Part shown: positions 44,384 through 54,260 of the stretch, piece after piece
How positions within the stretch are numbered: position 1 is the first letter of the stretch
Layout: each line of letters begins with the position of its first letter
Assembly (NCBI GenBank): GCA_036768485.1
Contig: JAVLUZ010000150.1
Location: 744,001-808,000, forward strand
Length of the DNA: 64,000 bases
Direction of reading: 5' to 3'
DNA from: Mermis nigrescens
Taxonomy: Eukaryota > Nematoda > Enoplea > Mermithida > Mermithidae
The notes under the pieces: model-generated
Seen by the model: only the letters and a program-made list of their open reading frames with translations
Databases searched by the model: none
Told to the model about the DNA's origin: nothing
Program-made: the position numbers and the translations under genes

Positions 44384-45587
44384 TAGTATTTATTATTTTG
44401 ATTATGTCACTGTATGTAATTGTAGGTATACATATGTATATATATAATAATTTGTATATCTGTAAAAGGATCTTGCAAAGCACCACTCCTCATTAGATGT
44501 CCTTATAAGACTCCAAAAAATTACGCACAGCGAGTATTTTGCTTATACATAGATGGCGTACTTGTAACGTAAGTTTTGTGCTAATTGAGAAAACTGCCGA
44601 CCGAGGCAGTTTTCTCAATAAGTACACATAATCACCGTAAGCAGCTGAATATCTGTAAAAATTAGAATTATGCTCATGTATATGTATATACGTGCTCTTG
44701 GGGGTTGGAAGAGGCGAGGAGGTGCTTGACTTTCCCATAGCTGCTGACGCTAAAAATGCTCAACCAGAGGAATTCCAATTTTCCAAACAATCGTAGAAAA
44801 CTTGTTGGTTTAGCGATCTTTCGGCTTTTTTGACTAGATTTTATCCAATTAATGTTTCTGTTTTATGTTTCAGAAAGAGCATCGGCAGAAACAGAAAATG
44901 TTATTTTTAACGCGTACCATTTCAAGTGAAAGAAGAGTATTGAGAATTTCCATGCTGTAAATGTATGATAATACCCAGGCCCGTATCCAAGAACCGGCCA
45001 ATGGGGGATGGAGGGGCGGACCAACATAAATGTCTTTATCTCGAATTTCGCCGGTAGCGCGCAAAAATCCCTTTTTTCAACGTCCATGCTTTATCCGTAA
45101 GATCATAAAATTCTAATTGTTTTCTAAAATTTTTTCCCACTCAAAAGGGTAGAAAAAGTGGCTTTTTTTGGTCGAGCTTGGGCCAGAATACTGGAAAATT
45201 TTTCACATTCGGCGCGAAGCGTCAAAAATTTGAAGCTCCTACGATAGAGACATTATCTGCTTTCTCCATCTTTTCCGAGGATTATCTTAACTTTCAAAAA
45301 ATTTTCCGGCCAAAGAAGGGCGGCCGCTCCTGCCGCTTTCTTGAATAACGGATCAAACCCAAACTTATGCGAGACAGGAACTCGAGAAATTCAAGAAAAT
45401 GATTATAAAAAATGCAAAATTAAAAGGGTCAGTAATCACGAAGCCCTGCTGGTTCGAGTCCCGCATTCCAATTTTTTCGCTATCCATTCGTCATGTACAT
45501 GTATACACTTGCATCAAAAATTTAGATCTTCTATTGCAATCTCTCTCCCTCTTTCATATAAAATTGGACATGAACTGTGTATAGGAT
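44384..45587. other. Repeat fragments, no gene seen
   Basis: About 44770-45230 is a copy of the dispersed ~400-bp repeat (TTATGTTTCAGAAAGAGCATC, AACGCGTACC, CGGCGCGAAGCGTCA at 45210). A perfect short inverted repeat GAGAAAACTGCC/GGCAGTTTTCTC lies at 44588-44615. GGTTCGAGTCCCGC at 45451 looks like a B box but has no tRNA context. Confidence 0.45.
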
Positions 45588-45829
45588 AATAGACTGTAAT
45601 CCATTTCATTTAACTTTTAAATTGTTGAAAAAATTTAAAGTTCCTACAGAAGCGGTTTGAACTTACAGTATAGTTGCTGTGATATTCTACAGTATATCGA
45701 GTTATGGTGAGACGCTTGCTGCTGCTGCAAAGCGCATTACTGCATCAAAAAGTTTGAACAGCTTTTGTAGCCCGATTCATGCGGATTAAATTCAAACGAA
45801 AACCTCAAAGTTAAATGAAACAGACTATA
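45588..45829. mobile_element. CTATAGTCTGTTTC-type MITE
   Basis: The ends ATAGACTGTAATCCATTTCA (diverged) and (reverse complement) TATAGTCTGTTTCATTTAAC. The interior shares ATTCTACAGTATATCGAGTT with 26375-26604 in reverse. Confidence 0.6.
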
Positions 45830-46047
45830 ACTAGGTTCCCTTTCTTCTAAAATGCAATGAAAATGGGCCGATGGGGTTGCATAAGCCATTATACAAGACC
45901 AACAGCCGGACATGGGCAGCGACCACATTCCTGCACTGGAGTCTGAGGGGCGAAATCGTGAAAATTTATTCTGGGGAATCTGTTAATTATGTGTTTTTTT
46001 ACTTCTGGGTCTACAACCCCAGTGTATATGTGTGTACAACTGATCAC

Positions 46048-46310
46048 CACACCTGGGCGTGAGGGGGAGTTTGGGGGTATGCATCCCCCAGAAACCAAAA
46101 TACCCCCCCAGAAATCAAAATATCCCCCAGAATTCAATTTTTGAAAATTTTTTTCGTTTTTTTCGCAATTTTTTGATGCCAATGGTTAGTGCTTGATGAG
46201 AAACGTCGGAAAATGGTGTTTTTATCGCCATACCACCATTATTTTCAAGGCCATTTTTTGATCTTCAAAAAATCTTGCACCCCCCAGAATTTTCTTGCTG
46301 CCCACGTATG
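46048..46310 (-). mobile_element. hAT MITE family CAYACSTGGGC
   Basis: The ends CACACCTGGGCGTGAGG and (reverse complement) CATACGTGGGCAGC, flanks CTGATCAC/GTGATCAC (7 of 8). Near-consensus copy. Confidence 0.9.
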
Positions 46311-46382
46311 GTGATCACTAGAGGGAAAATCTGAATACATGGGAGGCTCGCACACGCTTAGACATAGCTGCTCTTCGTAATC

Positions 46383-46570
46383 TATAGTCTGTTCTTCTAT
46401 TTATACTCTGTTACACACAAGTTCGGTCATAAATTTCAAAACACTCTTGACAATAGGCTGACAGATTGGGATTATAGCGTTGATCTGATATATAATTGTC
46501 GTATACCTCGGCTAAATGTCGGTTGAAAATTTTTAAAATTTATGCACGAAGTTATGCGAAACGGACTATA
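46383..46570. mobile_element. CTATAGTCTGTT-type MITE
   Basis: The ends CTATAGTCTGTTCTTCTAT and (reverse complement) TATAGTCCGTTTCGCATAAC. Same interior as 35668-35842 (GGTCATAAATTTCAAAACAC, GACAATAGGCTGACAGATTG). Confidence 0.6.
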
Positions 46571-46784
46571 ACTTCCTGTGGTTTTCATTTGAATTTTTTA
46601 GCAAAAATCAGGCTACATAAGTGGCTTAAAATGTTGATGCAGTAACGCGGTTTAGCACTGGTATACGTCTCCACATGACTCGACATACTGTAGAATATCA
46701 TATTTACCGTATTACTTAAAACGCTTTTGTAGCCATTACTTAAATTTTTTTCAAAAAACTTCAAAGTTACATGAAACAGACTAT
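46571..46784. mobile_element. CTATAGTCTGTTTC-type MITE, left end diverged
   Basis: The right end on the reverse strand is CATAGTCTGTTTCATGTAAC. The interior matches 26375-26604 (GGCTACATAAGTGGCTTAAA, GTATACGTCTCCACATGACT). Directly adjoins the preceding element. Confidence 0.6.
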
Positions 46785-48276
46785 GGCTTGGGGAGTCTTA
46801 AATTTTAAAGTCAAGACGTAAATAGTCGTCTTTTGACCGCATCTAAGCGAGCTCTATGTGGAGAAAACACAAGAAATTTGAAAAATTCAACCCGATTTTA
46901 AGCATATTCAAAAGCAGGTATATCTATTCGTACGTCTAGCTACAAATGACGCTTCAACTGCTTGAAGCGTCAGAAAATTTGACATATCCACTACGATTAC
47001 TCAAGCTTTGAAGGAAAAACCTAGAAAAAAAAAACATGCAAAAGCAATAAATTTGGCATAATAACTCAAAGGAGTGCAAAAATCTACCTGAAGCTTCAAG
47101 AATTTTCAACTTTTTCCTTTTTTTAGGAGACTCTTGTAATACTCGTATGAACTTGCCAAAATGAGGGACTTCTCATTATCCCCCACTACTATAAACTCCT
47201 TATTGGCAAGTACGCGCACATACCTACCTATGTGCATATATTCAAATGCTTCATTGGCCAAGCTTGCTAGACCCTAACGACAAAAGTTCATAATTATGCG
47301 TGGGAAAGACCGAGGAAATTGAGATTTAAAATAACATTTCTAAAGAAAGAGATATCCGATGCTATAATATCCGTAGATCAAGCATCAATTTTCTTTGCTA
47401 CTACAACGAACACAATTCGCTTATGCTTCCACAAATTATTATAAGAAGAAAATGGCTTGTTACCTAAATCCATGTTGCGTGGATAAAAATTTCTGAACCA
47501 AAAGTCGACGTAAAGGACGATTTAGACAAGGAAGGGCGAGGAGCTAAATTCTGAAGGTCCTATGCCGCTGATGCAAATTGCCAAAAACAGCCTAAAAATT
47601 CGATTCTGAAGTCTATCGATTTTTTGGGAGAGGCCCGTCAGATTCTCGAGTGGATTCCGGAGCCAGACATGCACGTGGGGGCTAGAGGTCTAGACCTCCA
47701 GGATGGAAAAAAATGGGAACTTTTGTGGGGAAAATGGGGCAAAATGAAGGCCGAAAACGGATGATTCAAAATATCTTCAAAAGTGCTTCAAATCGATTAG
47801 CAACTGTTTAATAATATAGTTTTAGCGCTTAAACCAGTTTTTGAACTCATTTTGGCACAAAAAAGCTCAATTTTTGACCCCCTCCAAGACCGGCTAACCC
47901 TCCCAGATCGACCATGCTGTGCAACTATGGCCCAGACTCCTATGCCGCTCGTTACTTTACATTGAGGCGGCAATCAAGATACTGCGCACAGCAATTTATA
48001 AGCACATAAAAGTTCCACTGCGCAAAAATCGTATTACGCCAGCAGACTACATAGAAATCAACTTTCTTCGCTTGAGCACCGAAAATTAATTTCCATGCAA
48101 CAGGTCTTGGGAAATATACCACACACTGCAACCATTACCGAAACTTCTTTGTTCCCCACTTCTCCAAAATGTACTAAAATTCAAGCGAAATTTTGTTCAA
48201 TCACGCTCGCATTACAAAACTAGTTTAATTACACATAATTTTGCAATAATATGGTAGCGATATTTCAAATTAAAAA
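46785..48276. other. No gene seen; one diverged hAT-type repeat copy
   Basis: 47664-47920 matches the element at 37316 (CAGACATGCACGTGGGGG ... CCATGCTGTGC) but lacks a clear duplication. The rest is unassigned. Confidence 0.5.
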
Positions 48277-48399
48277 TCAAACGTCTGGCGAAATTAAATT
48301 ATCAAACTGATCAATCGTATTTCGGACAAGCATGGCGAGCGCAATAAAGGAATTTATCGATGTCCGCAAGTTCCTTCTAAGTCTTTTGCGACGAAGAAG
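48277..48399 (-). CDS. PCC1 terminal exon, one-base frame break
   Basis: The acceptor TTTTTCAG ends at 48400; the TGA stop is at 48279-48277. The frame set by the upstream exon reads FFVAKDL, and the conserved helix LRTSINSFIALAMLVRNTID lies in the next frame. One additional A near 48380 would join them. Confidence 0.7.
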   Translation of the reverse strand, partial: LLRRKRLRRNLRTSINSFIALAMLVRNTIDQFDNLISPDV

Positions 48400-49196
48400 C
48401 TGAAAAACAATAAATAAAATTACTGACAGATAAAGGCAAAGTGAAAATAGCAAAACTGCATCATCTGCGAGTAACTTTGTAAGACCGCTAACTGAAGCCT
48501 TTCGGCCTTGGCATTGATTAATTTATTATTGATTTTTTGAATGATTTTTTTCGATACTTTCTTGTACTTTTGCCTCACTTAGATGCTTTCCGTAATGACA
48601 TTAAATCTTCATATCGTACATTCAATATAAAAAAGAATCGTATGCTGATCTCATCGTATCACGAACAGGCGTAAAACTTCTATAGACTAAAAAATACTTC
48701 ATATTTCAAAATTTGTCAAAAATTTAAATATTAGAAAAGAATAAAAAATACACGAAGAAATCATAAGTAGGCTTAAAAATCGCAGTCCATTATTTTCTGA
48801 ATTTTTAAGTTCATATCTCATCAATCGTTAACGAATTCTGCGAGATATTCAATAAGTCGCTAAAAAGCTAGATAGACCTCATTTCGTCAACATTACACCA
48901 TGCAGGAAACTAAGGTTAGCTATTTCACAATCATTTAAGCGGTTTGGAATGCGTCAAAAGTACTCAGAAAAATTTTGATTAATACAGCTTTTTTTCTGAT
49001 CCTCTAGACTTTTTAAATGCACACTTTAAGCAGCACGTAAACAAAAAATGAATGTAAATAAACTTACACTTTCAAGACATTATTCTCAACAGAGAGCTGC
49101 TTCATAACGGAACTTCGTTTAGGCTCTTTATCAATTCTCAAAGAATTGTAAGCAACAAAAGCTTGCGATTCTGTATCAAATGGTATTTGTAAAGAC
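48277..49196 (-). CDS. PCC1/LAGE3-family KEOPS (EKC) complex subunit, last two exons
   Basis: The two exons 49196-49068 and 48399-48277 encode the Pcc1 fold. The first has LQIPFDTESQAFVAYNSLRI and EPKRSSVMKQLSVENNVLKV, the beta strand-helix-strand pattern of Pcc1 (family: LxIPFPT.xxAxIAYxSLxxD.EP...). The second ends LRTSINSFIALAMLVRNTID, matching the conserved (R)I/VSINxFLDxLxLVxxTM helix. Pcc1 dimerises inside KEOPS, which makes the t6A37 modification of ANN-decoding tRNAs. The donor GTAAGT and acceptor TTTTTCAG are good. Frame is lost by one base near 48380 (FVAKDL then RRNLRTSI), as if one A is missing from TTAGAAGG. The N-terminal exon was not found. Roughly 85 residues seen, close to the whole conserved core. 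Confidence 0.78.
49068..49196 (-). CDS. PCC1 exon (first half of core)
   Basis: The acceptor TTTTAG ends at 49197 and the donor GTAAGT begins at 49067. One base, then 42 codons, then two bases. All conserved Pcc1 positions in LQIPF...AYNSL...EPKR are present. Confidence 0.78.
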
Positions 49197-49795
49197 CTAA
49201 AATCACGTTTAAAAAATGAACGAAAGAGATGCACATTGTACATGCATTGCGTATATTAATTACTTTGTTTATCTTTTGGCGACTTCTAAAAACATCAAGC
49301 GAAAATAGCTGAACCTCTGAAGGAATTAAGAAAATGCAAAGTATATAGTACCTAGGCATGTACATATATGCTACGGCAAATGAATATTCATTTCTTATCG
49401 TATTTATCCTATACAAACTTTCTCTTCGTACACGAATTTCAAGATATAAAAATCCAGAATTTTTTTATGGGACGAGTATATACTCGTATTTTTCCATAGG
49501 CCAGGAATAGCTATTGTAAAATTCGAATGATAAAAATGTGCAAAAAACTTATGTGCGCAAAAAAGGCCTCTGTAGCATTTTGCCTTGCCCAATTTGACTT
49601 GAACATTAAGCTTTGAAAATGTTTGCAAGAACTTTAGAAAATTTTGAGTTTTCAGTTGTATGGTATAGCTCGTTTGTTTACGCATCAAAAGTATCATCGA
49701 ATAGCGTACAGAATAGAGGTGTGCCGGGACACTTACAACCGCGGGTCTGGACCTGGGCCTCTATGACACGTACATATACAATATACCTACCAATG
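49197..49795. other. Upstream of the PCC1 exon; N-terminal exon not found
   Basis: The first coding exon of PCC1 should lie here or further right on the minus strand, but it is probably only a few codons and could not be picked out. No repeats with clear ends. Confidence 0.4.
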
Positions 49796-49797
49796 TA

Positions 49798-50601
49798 CAG
49801 GGTGTTTCAATAAAGAACGGTACCGCACTAAAATGGATATACTGTAGCGTACATTTGAAATTAATAATTAAAACTTTGCAAGAGTGTGGTCTAATCTTTG
49901 ATCGCTTGCTTTAATAAAATTTAATAGCAGTGGGAATGATATCTCCGGAATTCAGGGCTTTTTCCTGCAGCCATGTATTTTTCAAGTTTTGGCGCGAAAA
50001 CTTTAAAATTTTTGCCAAATTAGTGATGACCGCTAATAATTAAGTAACCACTGCACGTAGACTGCTGTAATTTTCAGCGGTTGGAAAAACAAACATTGAA
50101 AACAAACGAACAGAATTTTATTCAATACAACTGAAAAATTTTGCTGTAACTTCTCTATTAGACCTGTCAGTCAGTTTTAATCGATAGACAAATTGATCGA
50201 TGAAGTCACTGATTTTTTGCAGTCAGGTGCTTCCAGGCTCTAACATTTGCCTTTTTAAGTGAGCAATATTTCTAATCTGCATTTTGTATACGAATTTTGT
50301 TAACATTTTTATTCGAGCTGTTAGATTTTACTATTTTAGCAAAAATCCTAAAAAACATTCGGCGAAAGTTAAGGGAAAGGCTTTTCACCCACAGAGGGTA
50401 TTACCTGCACATCAGAGGGACTATGTGAGTTGAGAAGAAAAGCCATAGATTTAGGAGAAAGTTTTCTCACATTAAGGAATTATACCAAACAAGCATCCAT
50501 ACATGAGACTACACTCTTGCGAAGTTTTAATTGTTAATTTTATGTATATGCTACAGAATACCTTTATTAGTGCGGTACCGTTGTTTTTTTGAAACACCCT
50601 G
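49798..50601. mobile_element. Mariner-like non-autonomous element
   Basis: The ends CAGGGTGTTTCAATAAAGAA and (reverse complement) CAGGGTGTTTCAAAAAAACA share an inverted repeat that continues through CGGTACCGCACTAA. TA lies on both sides (49796-49797, 50602-50603). CAGGGTGTTTC is a typical Tc1/mariner terminus. 804 bp, no transposase frame. Confidence 0.85.
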
Positions 50602-50626
50602 TATATCACTAGATACAGCATCTCAG

Positions 50627-50868
50627 CGTAAATGGGCGGCACTCAAAATTCTGGGGGGGGGGTGCAAGATTTTTCAAAGGTCAAAAAATGGCCTTAAAAT
50701 GGTGGCATGGCGAAAAGACACCATTCTTAAACGTTTCTCATCAATCATTATCCATTGGCATCAAAAAATTGCAAAAAAATTAAAAAAAATTTCAAAAATT
50801 GAATTCTGGAGGTTATTCTGGTTTCCTCCGGGGGAGGTGCCTACCCCCAAACCCCACGCCCAGGTGTG
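50627..50868 (+). mobile_element. hAT MITE family CAYACSTGGGC
   Basis: The left end CGTAAATGGGCGGC is diverged; the right end on reverse is CACACCTGGGCGTGG. A perfect 8-bp duplication CATCTCAG lies at 50619-50626 and 50869-50876. Confidence 0.9.
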
Positions 50869-50876
50869 CATCTCAG

Positions 50877-52150
50877 TATAAGCATTTTACACATTTATAT
50901 GTTTTAATGAATCATATAAATGAGGAAATAGAATAGGTGACTTACCAAAAGTTATTATCTAGAAGAGCAGTGAACGAGCATTAAGATTATGAAAGCTACA
51001 TATACATGAAACTAAACCACACATACAAAGCATTAGGACACCATTCCAAAGTGAGGATAGTGGCCCTGCGATTCAGCGCGACGGTTTAAAGTCGGTAAAA
51101 AAAATTATGTGGCAGCAATTACTATTTGCATACAGAGGTAAAAAAACTTTTCATTATCTAACGTTCATTAACATACATCGATAGTTTAAAAAACTTTATC
51201 AGGTAATGGAGAGAACCATAAGCATTCTAACTGTTTTTTCTGAAAATAATCAATCAACAGTGCTTATTCCCGTACTGATTAATATTAATTAGGCTAAAAC
51301 TTTCGAAAAAACGTCCAATTCCTTCAATACTTTCAAATGGTAGTCATTGAATTACCTACCTGAAGCGAAGCAGCAGTCTATCCTAAATTCCAGCGTAACT
51401 TAAGTTAATTTCATTAAATAAATAGATTTTACGCTATATCATTCGTTAAAAATTATTTATTTAAATGAGATTATAAATTATTCATTTGATATAATTATTT
51501 ATTTATAAAATTATTTACAGTAATTATATATTACCTTACTTACTTTGTTCGTTTTTGACAGGCCTGCCGACCCCATCAACATATTTATATAGGAATTAAA
51601 TTTTTTAGAGTCCAGTCCTTATGATAACTAAAAATGCATATTTCGCCAAGAAAATAATTTCCGAAAAGTCTAAGTGTTGCTAACATCATGTAAAATGCTT
51701 TCCATCTGTCAATGAAAACATGCCATTCATCAGTGAGCATTACCCAGTAGGAAGGCGAAAAAATTGTAGGCACGATCGAGAATGAGTCTGTAATCCAAAA
51801 AAGCAAACTAACATAGTGTTAATTTGTATGGAGCTGCTTCCCGATTCCTCATAGTCACCTTAGAGCAGTCGCGTTGACACTTGGTCAGAACAAGTATTCC
51901 GAGCACTCGATCAGCGAACGAAAAATTGCGATTTACCGATGTATTTTTGCAAAACATTTTTCTTCCGTTTTCGGTTTCTGACTTGCTATTATTTCTCAAA
52001 TGATTTTTCGTTCCTTCCACTTGAGAAATGAGAACCAAGAACTCAGTTTGAAACCGTATTGGTTAAAAGTAGACAGCTAACGGAGTATGCATTGATGATC
52101 GAAATTAAGAGCAAAATTAATTTCTAGCTGAAACTGATTCGTGAACTTGA
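50877..52150. other. Low-repeat intergenic sequence, no gene identified
   Basis: 51585-51806 on the minus strand is open with a Trp/Phe-rich composition (SPSYWVMLTDEWHVFIDRW), and plus-strand frames with in-phase stops run through 51820-52010. None matches a family I recognise, and no splice-supported model emerges. Confidence 0.3.
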
Positions 52151-52179
52151 TCTAAAGGTGGACAACAACAAAAACCGGA

Positions 52180-53157
52180 TTATGTACTTTCAAAAACAAA
52201 GTTAAAAGAAAACCCCTGCTGCCCTTGGCGATGACTCCCCATGCTTTGATATGTATGCTTCTTACGCATTAAATTTGCCAGAGCTGCTTGCTTTGGAAGT
52301 AATAGTGTCTCCACTTGTTCCATCGCACTGTATGGAATTTGATTCATAATCCATTTTGTACGTCTCTATTTGTACTTGATCTAATTCAAAAAGAGCGCGT
52401 ACAATCAAAATCAAGAATTTTTCAGTAAAAGAAGAATATATCGCTCGAAGGCAGCGAAGAATTAGTGCGAGAAAAAATGGTCGAAGAGAGTTATGTAGTT
52501 ATGCTCGTACACACATGATTACACTCTTTAAGCTTGCCTCTAATCGAAACACTCACGCATTTCAATTTTTTGCAACTTCTGAAATAAGAGACGGACGACT
52601 TTTAGTAAGGCCTAGCCGGAACTACCTTATAAGCAGTCAATCTAAAAAATCAGCTACAAGTGCTGCTTTCAGTAAACCTTGCATTTGAAATGCGTTCTAA
52701 ACCATTCCACGCTTGAATTTGATAAAACAGAAAATTCAGGGGCACCTAAACATGTTGCAAAGACACTACCAGACAAATCGATTACTGATTTATGATAGAA
52801 AATATGTAACAACTGCATATCAAATCTCGTTTATCCCCTGGACACCTTTGTTTTCAACGGAGGACGAGCGATGAAAAATATAATGAACCCTGAAAGCGTT
52901 GAGAAATTTTCAATTTGCGATCAATTTACCAACGGAAGTTTGACATTAGAAATAAAAAATTTGCAGACTGATCCGAAATTAGACCATCGGGTCTATGGAA
53001 GAGTGCTAAGCTATTCAACCTATTAATTTCTGATAGAAATACAGTCGCTCATTGAGCCTAAAAACCAATCCACCGTCAGATTCAAAACGAAGCAGGCAAC
53101 GAAAATTTTTACTGAAAACAAAAACAACGCAATTGAGTTCAATACACATCTATAAAT
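52180..53157 (+). pseudogene. Unidentified, interrupted coding-like frames
   Basis: Four plus-strand segments look protein-like: 52206-52350 (...DSPCFDMYASYALNLPELLA), 52378-52688 (103 open codons, ...ASNRNTHAFQFFATSEIRD, ...LLVRPSRNYLISSQSKK), 52795-53026 (FVFNGGRAMKNIMNP, DQFTNGSLTLEIKNLQTDPK) and 53033-53157 (STVRFKTKQATKIFTENKNN). The first two share one frame separated by stops, and the last two share another. Acceptor-like TTTTTCAG (52425) and TGATAG sites exist. This could be a decayed gene, a real gene with small introns, or chance. No family is recognised. Confidence 0.25.
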
Positions 53158-53269
53158 CAATATTCCTCATAATCCTAATGCTTCTTTATGAAAGCTGTCA
53201 GTTGCACGACGACCAGACGAGCCAAACCGACATAGTTATTATACTCCTGAATAGGAGAAAGTGAATAAA

Positions 53270-54155
53270 TAAGCATTTTCTAATAAAATTGTCTTACCTA
53301 TTTACTTATAATAGCCATAAGCCGACTCTCAAGAAGCAGGCATATCAACTCCTTTCAAACTGAACTGCATGCAGGCATAACTTGCTTCTGCCTAACCGTA
53401 ACGGGCCTTTTACTTTAATTTTAATTTATTCCATTGATTTATTTTTTATTTCTTTACTTTTACTATTAGTCACTCTTTCTCCGTGGCTTGTTACTGGCTT
53501 ATGCAGGGAAATATCATACATAAGCCAAGCAGATATATTCAGGAGGCCTTAATCAGTCTAAGATTCTAGTATCTTTATAACATGGACCGATTTTTCGGGA
53601 CCAAATCGTAATTTACCCACGAGAACACACGCATACATAGTTTCATACATGGCATGACTAAAATTTCAGGAAAATTTTCAAATCTCAAATGATCGAAATA
53701 GAAAATTTCATATAGGTACTCTAAACTTATGATAACATGCCTATTTTTTTGATTTCTTTAAATCATATGTTAGCGGCTGTATAAGCACACAGTATTGGCT
53801 AAATGTGGGATCTTTTCAATAGCATTCACATTCAAGCTATCCGAGAGATTTGTATCACATTCTACTTTGGGCAACTTTCATCTAAATTAAGTTATTGAAA
53901 GAGATTGGCAAAAGGCTGACGATTTTTTGCCTTAAATTAAATCCACAATTATAAAAAAGATTAATAAAGCACGCAATCACTCAACGCAGCATAAACGAAT
54001 TTGGCAGTGAATGCCAACGCACTAAGAAACAAATATACACATAAACAAACTCGTATACAAACATGGGCGGTTTTCCCCTTTTCCAATTTAGTTTCCCGAT
54101 ATATTCTAACATTATCAATAAGACTATATTGGTACTATTTCCTGAAATTCAATAA
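53270..54155. other. 3' flank of DRG1, nothing recognised
   Basis: No frames, repeats with clear ends or obvious poly(A) signal for the minus-strand DRG1 gene. Confidence 0.4.
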
Positions 54156-54260
54156 TCAGACGCACTTCTTGACAATTTGGACGACGTCTTCATCATTGAG
54201 CAAATGTTCCTTGCCAACTTTTGTGGATTATGCTTCACCGAAGAACCCCAGACTAATGCG
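54156..54260 (-). CDS. DRG1: DRG1 terminal exon with one-base frame slip
   Basis: The acceptor TTGTAG ends at 54261. [13 protein letters not shown] in the spliced frame, then [19 protein letters not shown] and TGA (54158-54156) in the +1 frame. A run of four A (CCACAAAAGTT) has one base fewer than the conserved HNPQKVGK sequence needs. Confidence 0.88.

Noticed and set aside
45440..45470. B-box-like GGTTCGAGTCCCGC
   Set aside because: No A box at the right distance, no paired T-stem and no terminator, so not called as a tRNA.
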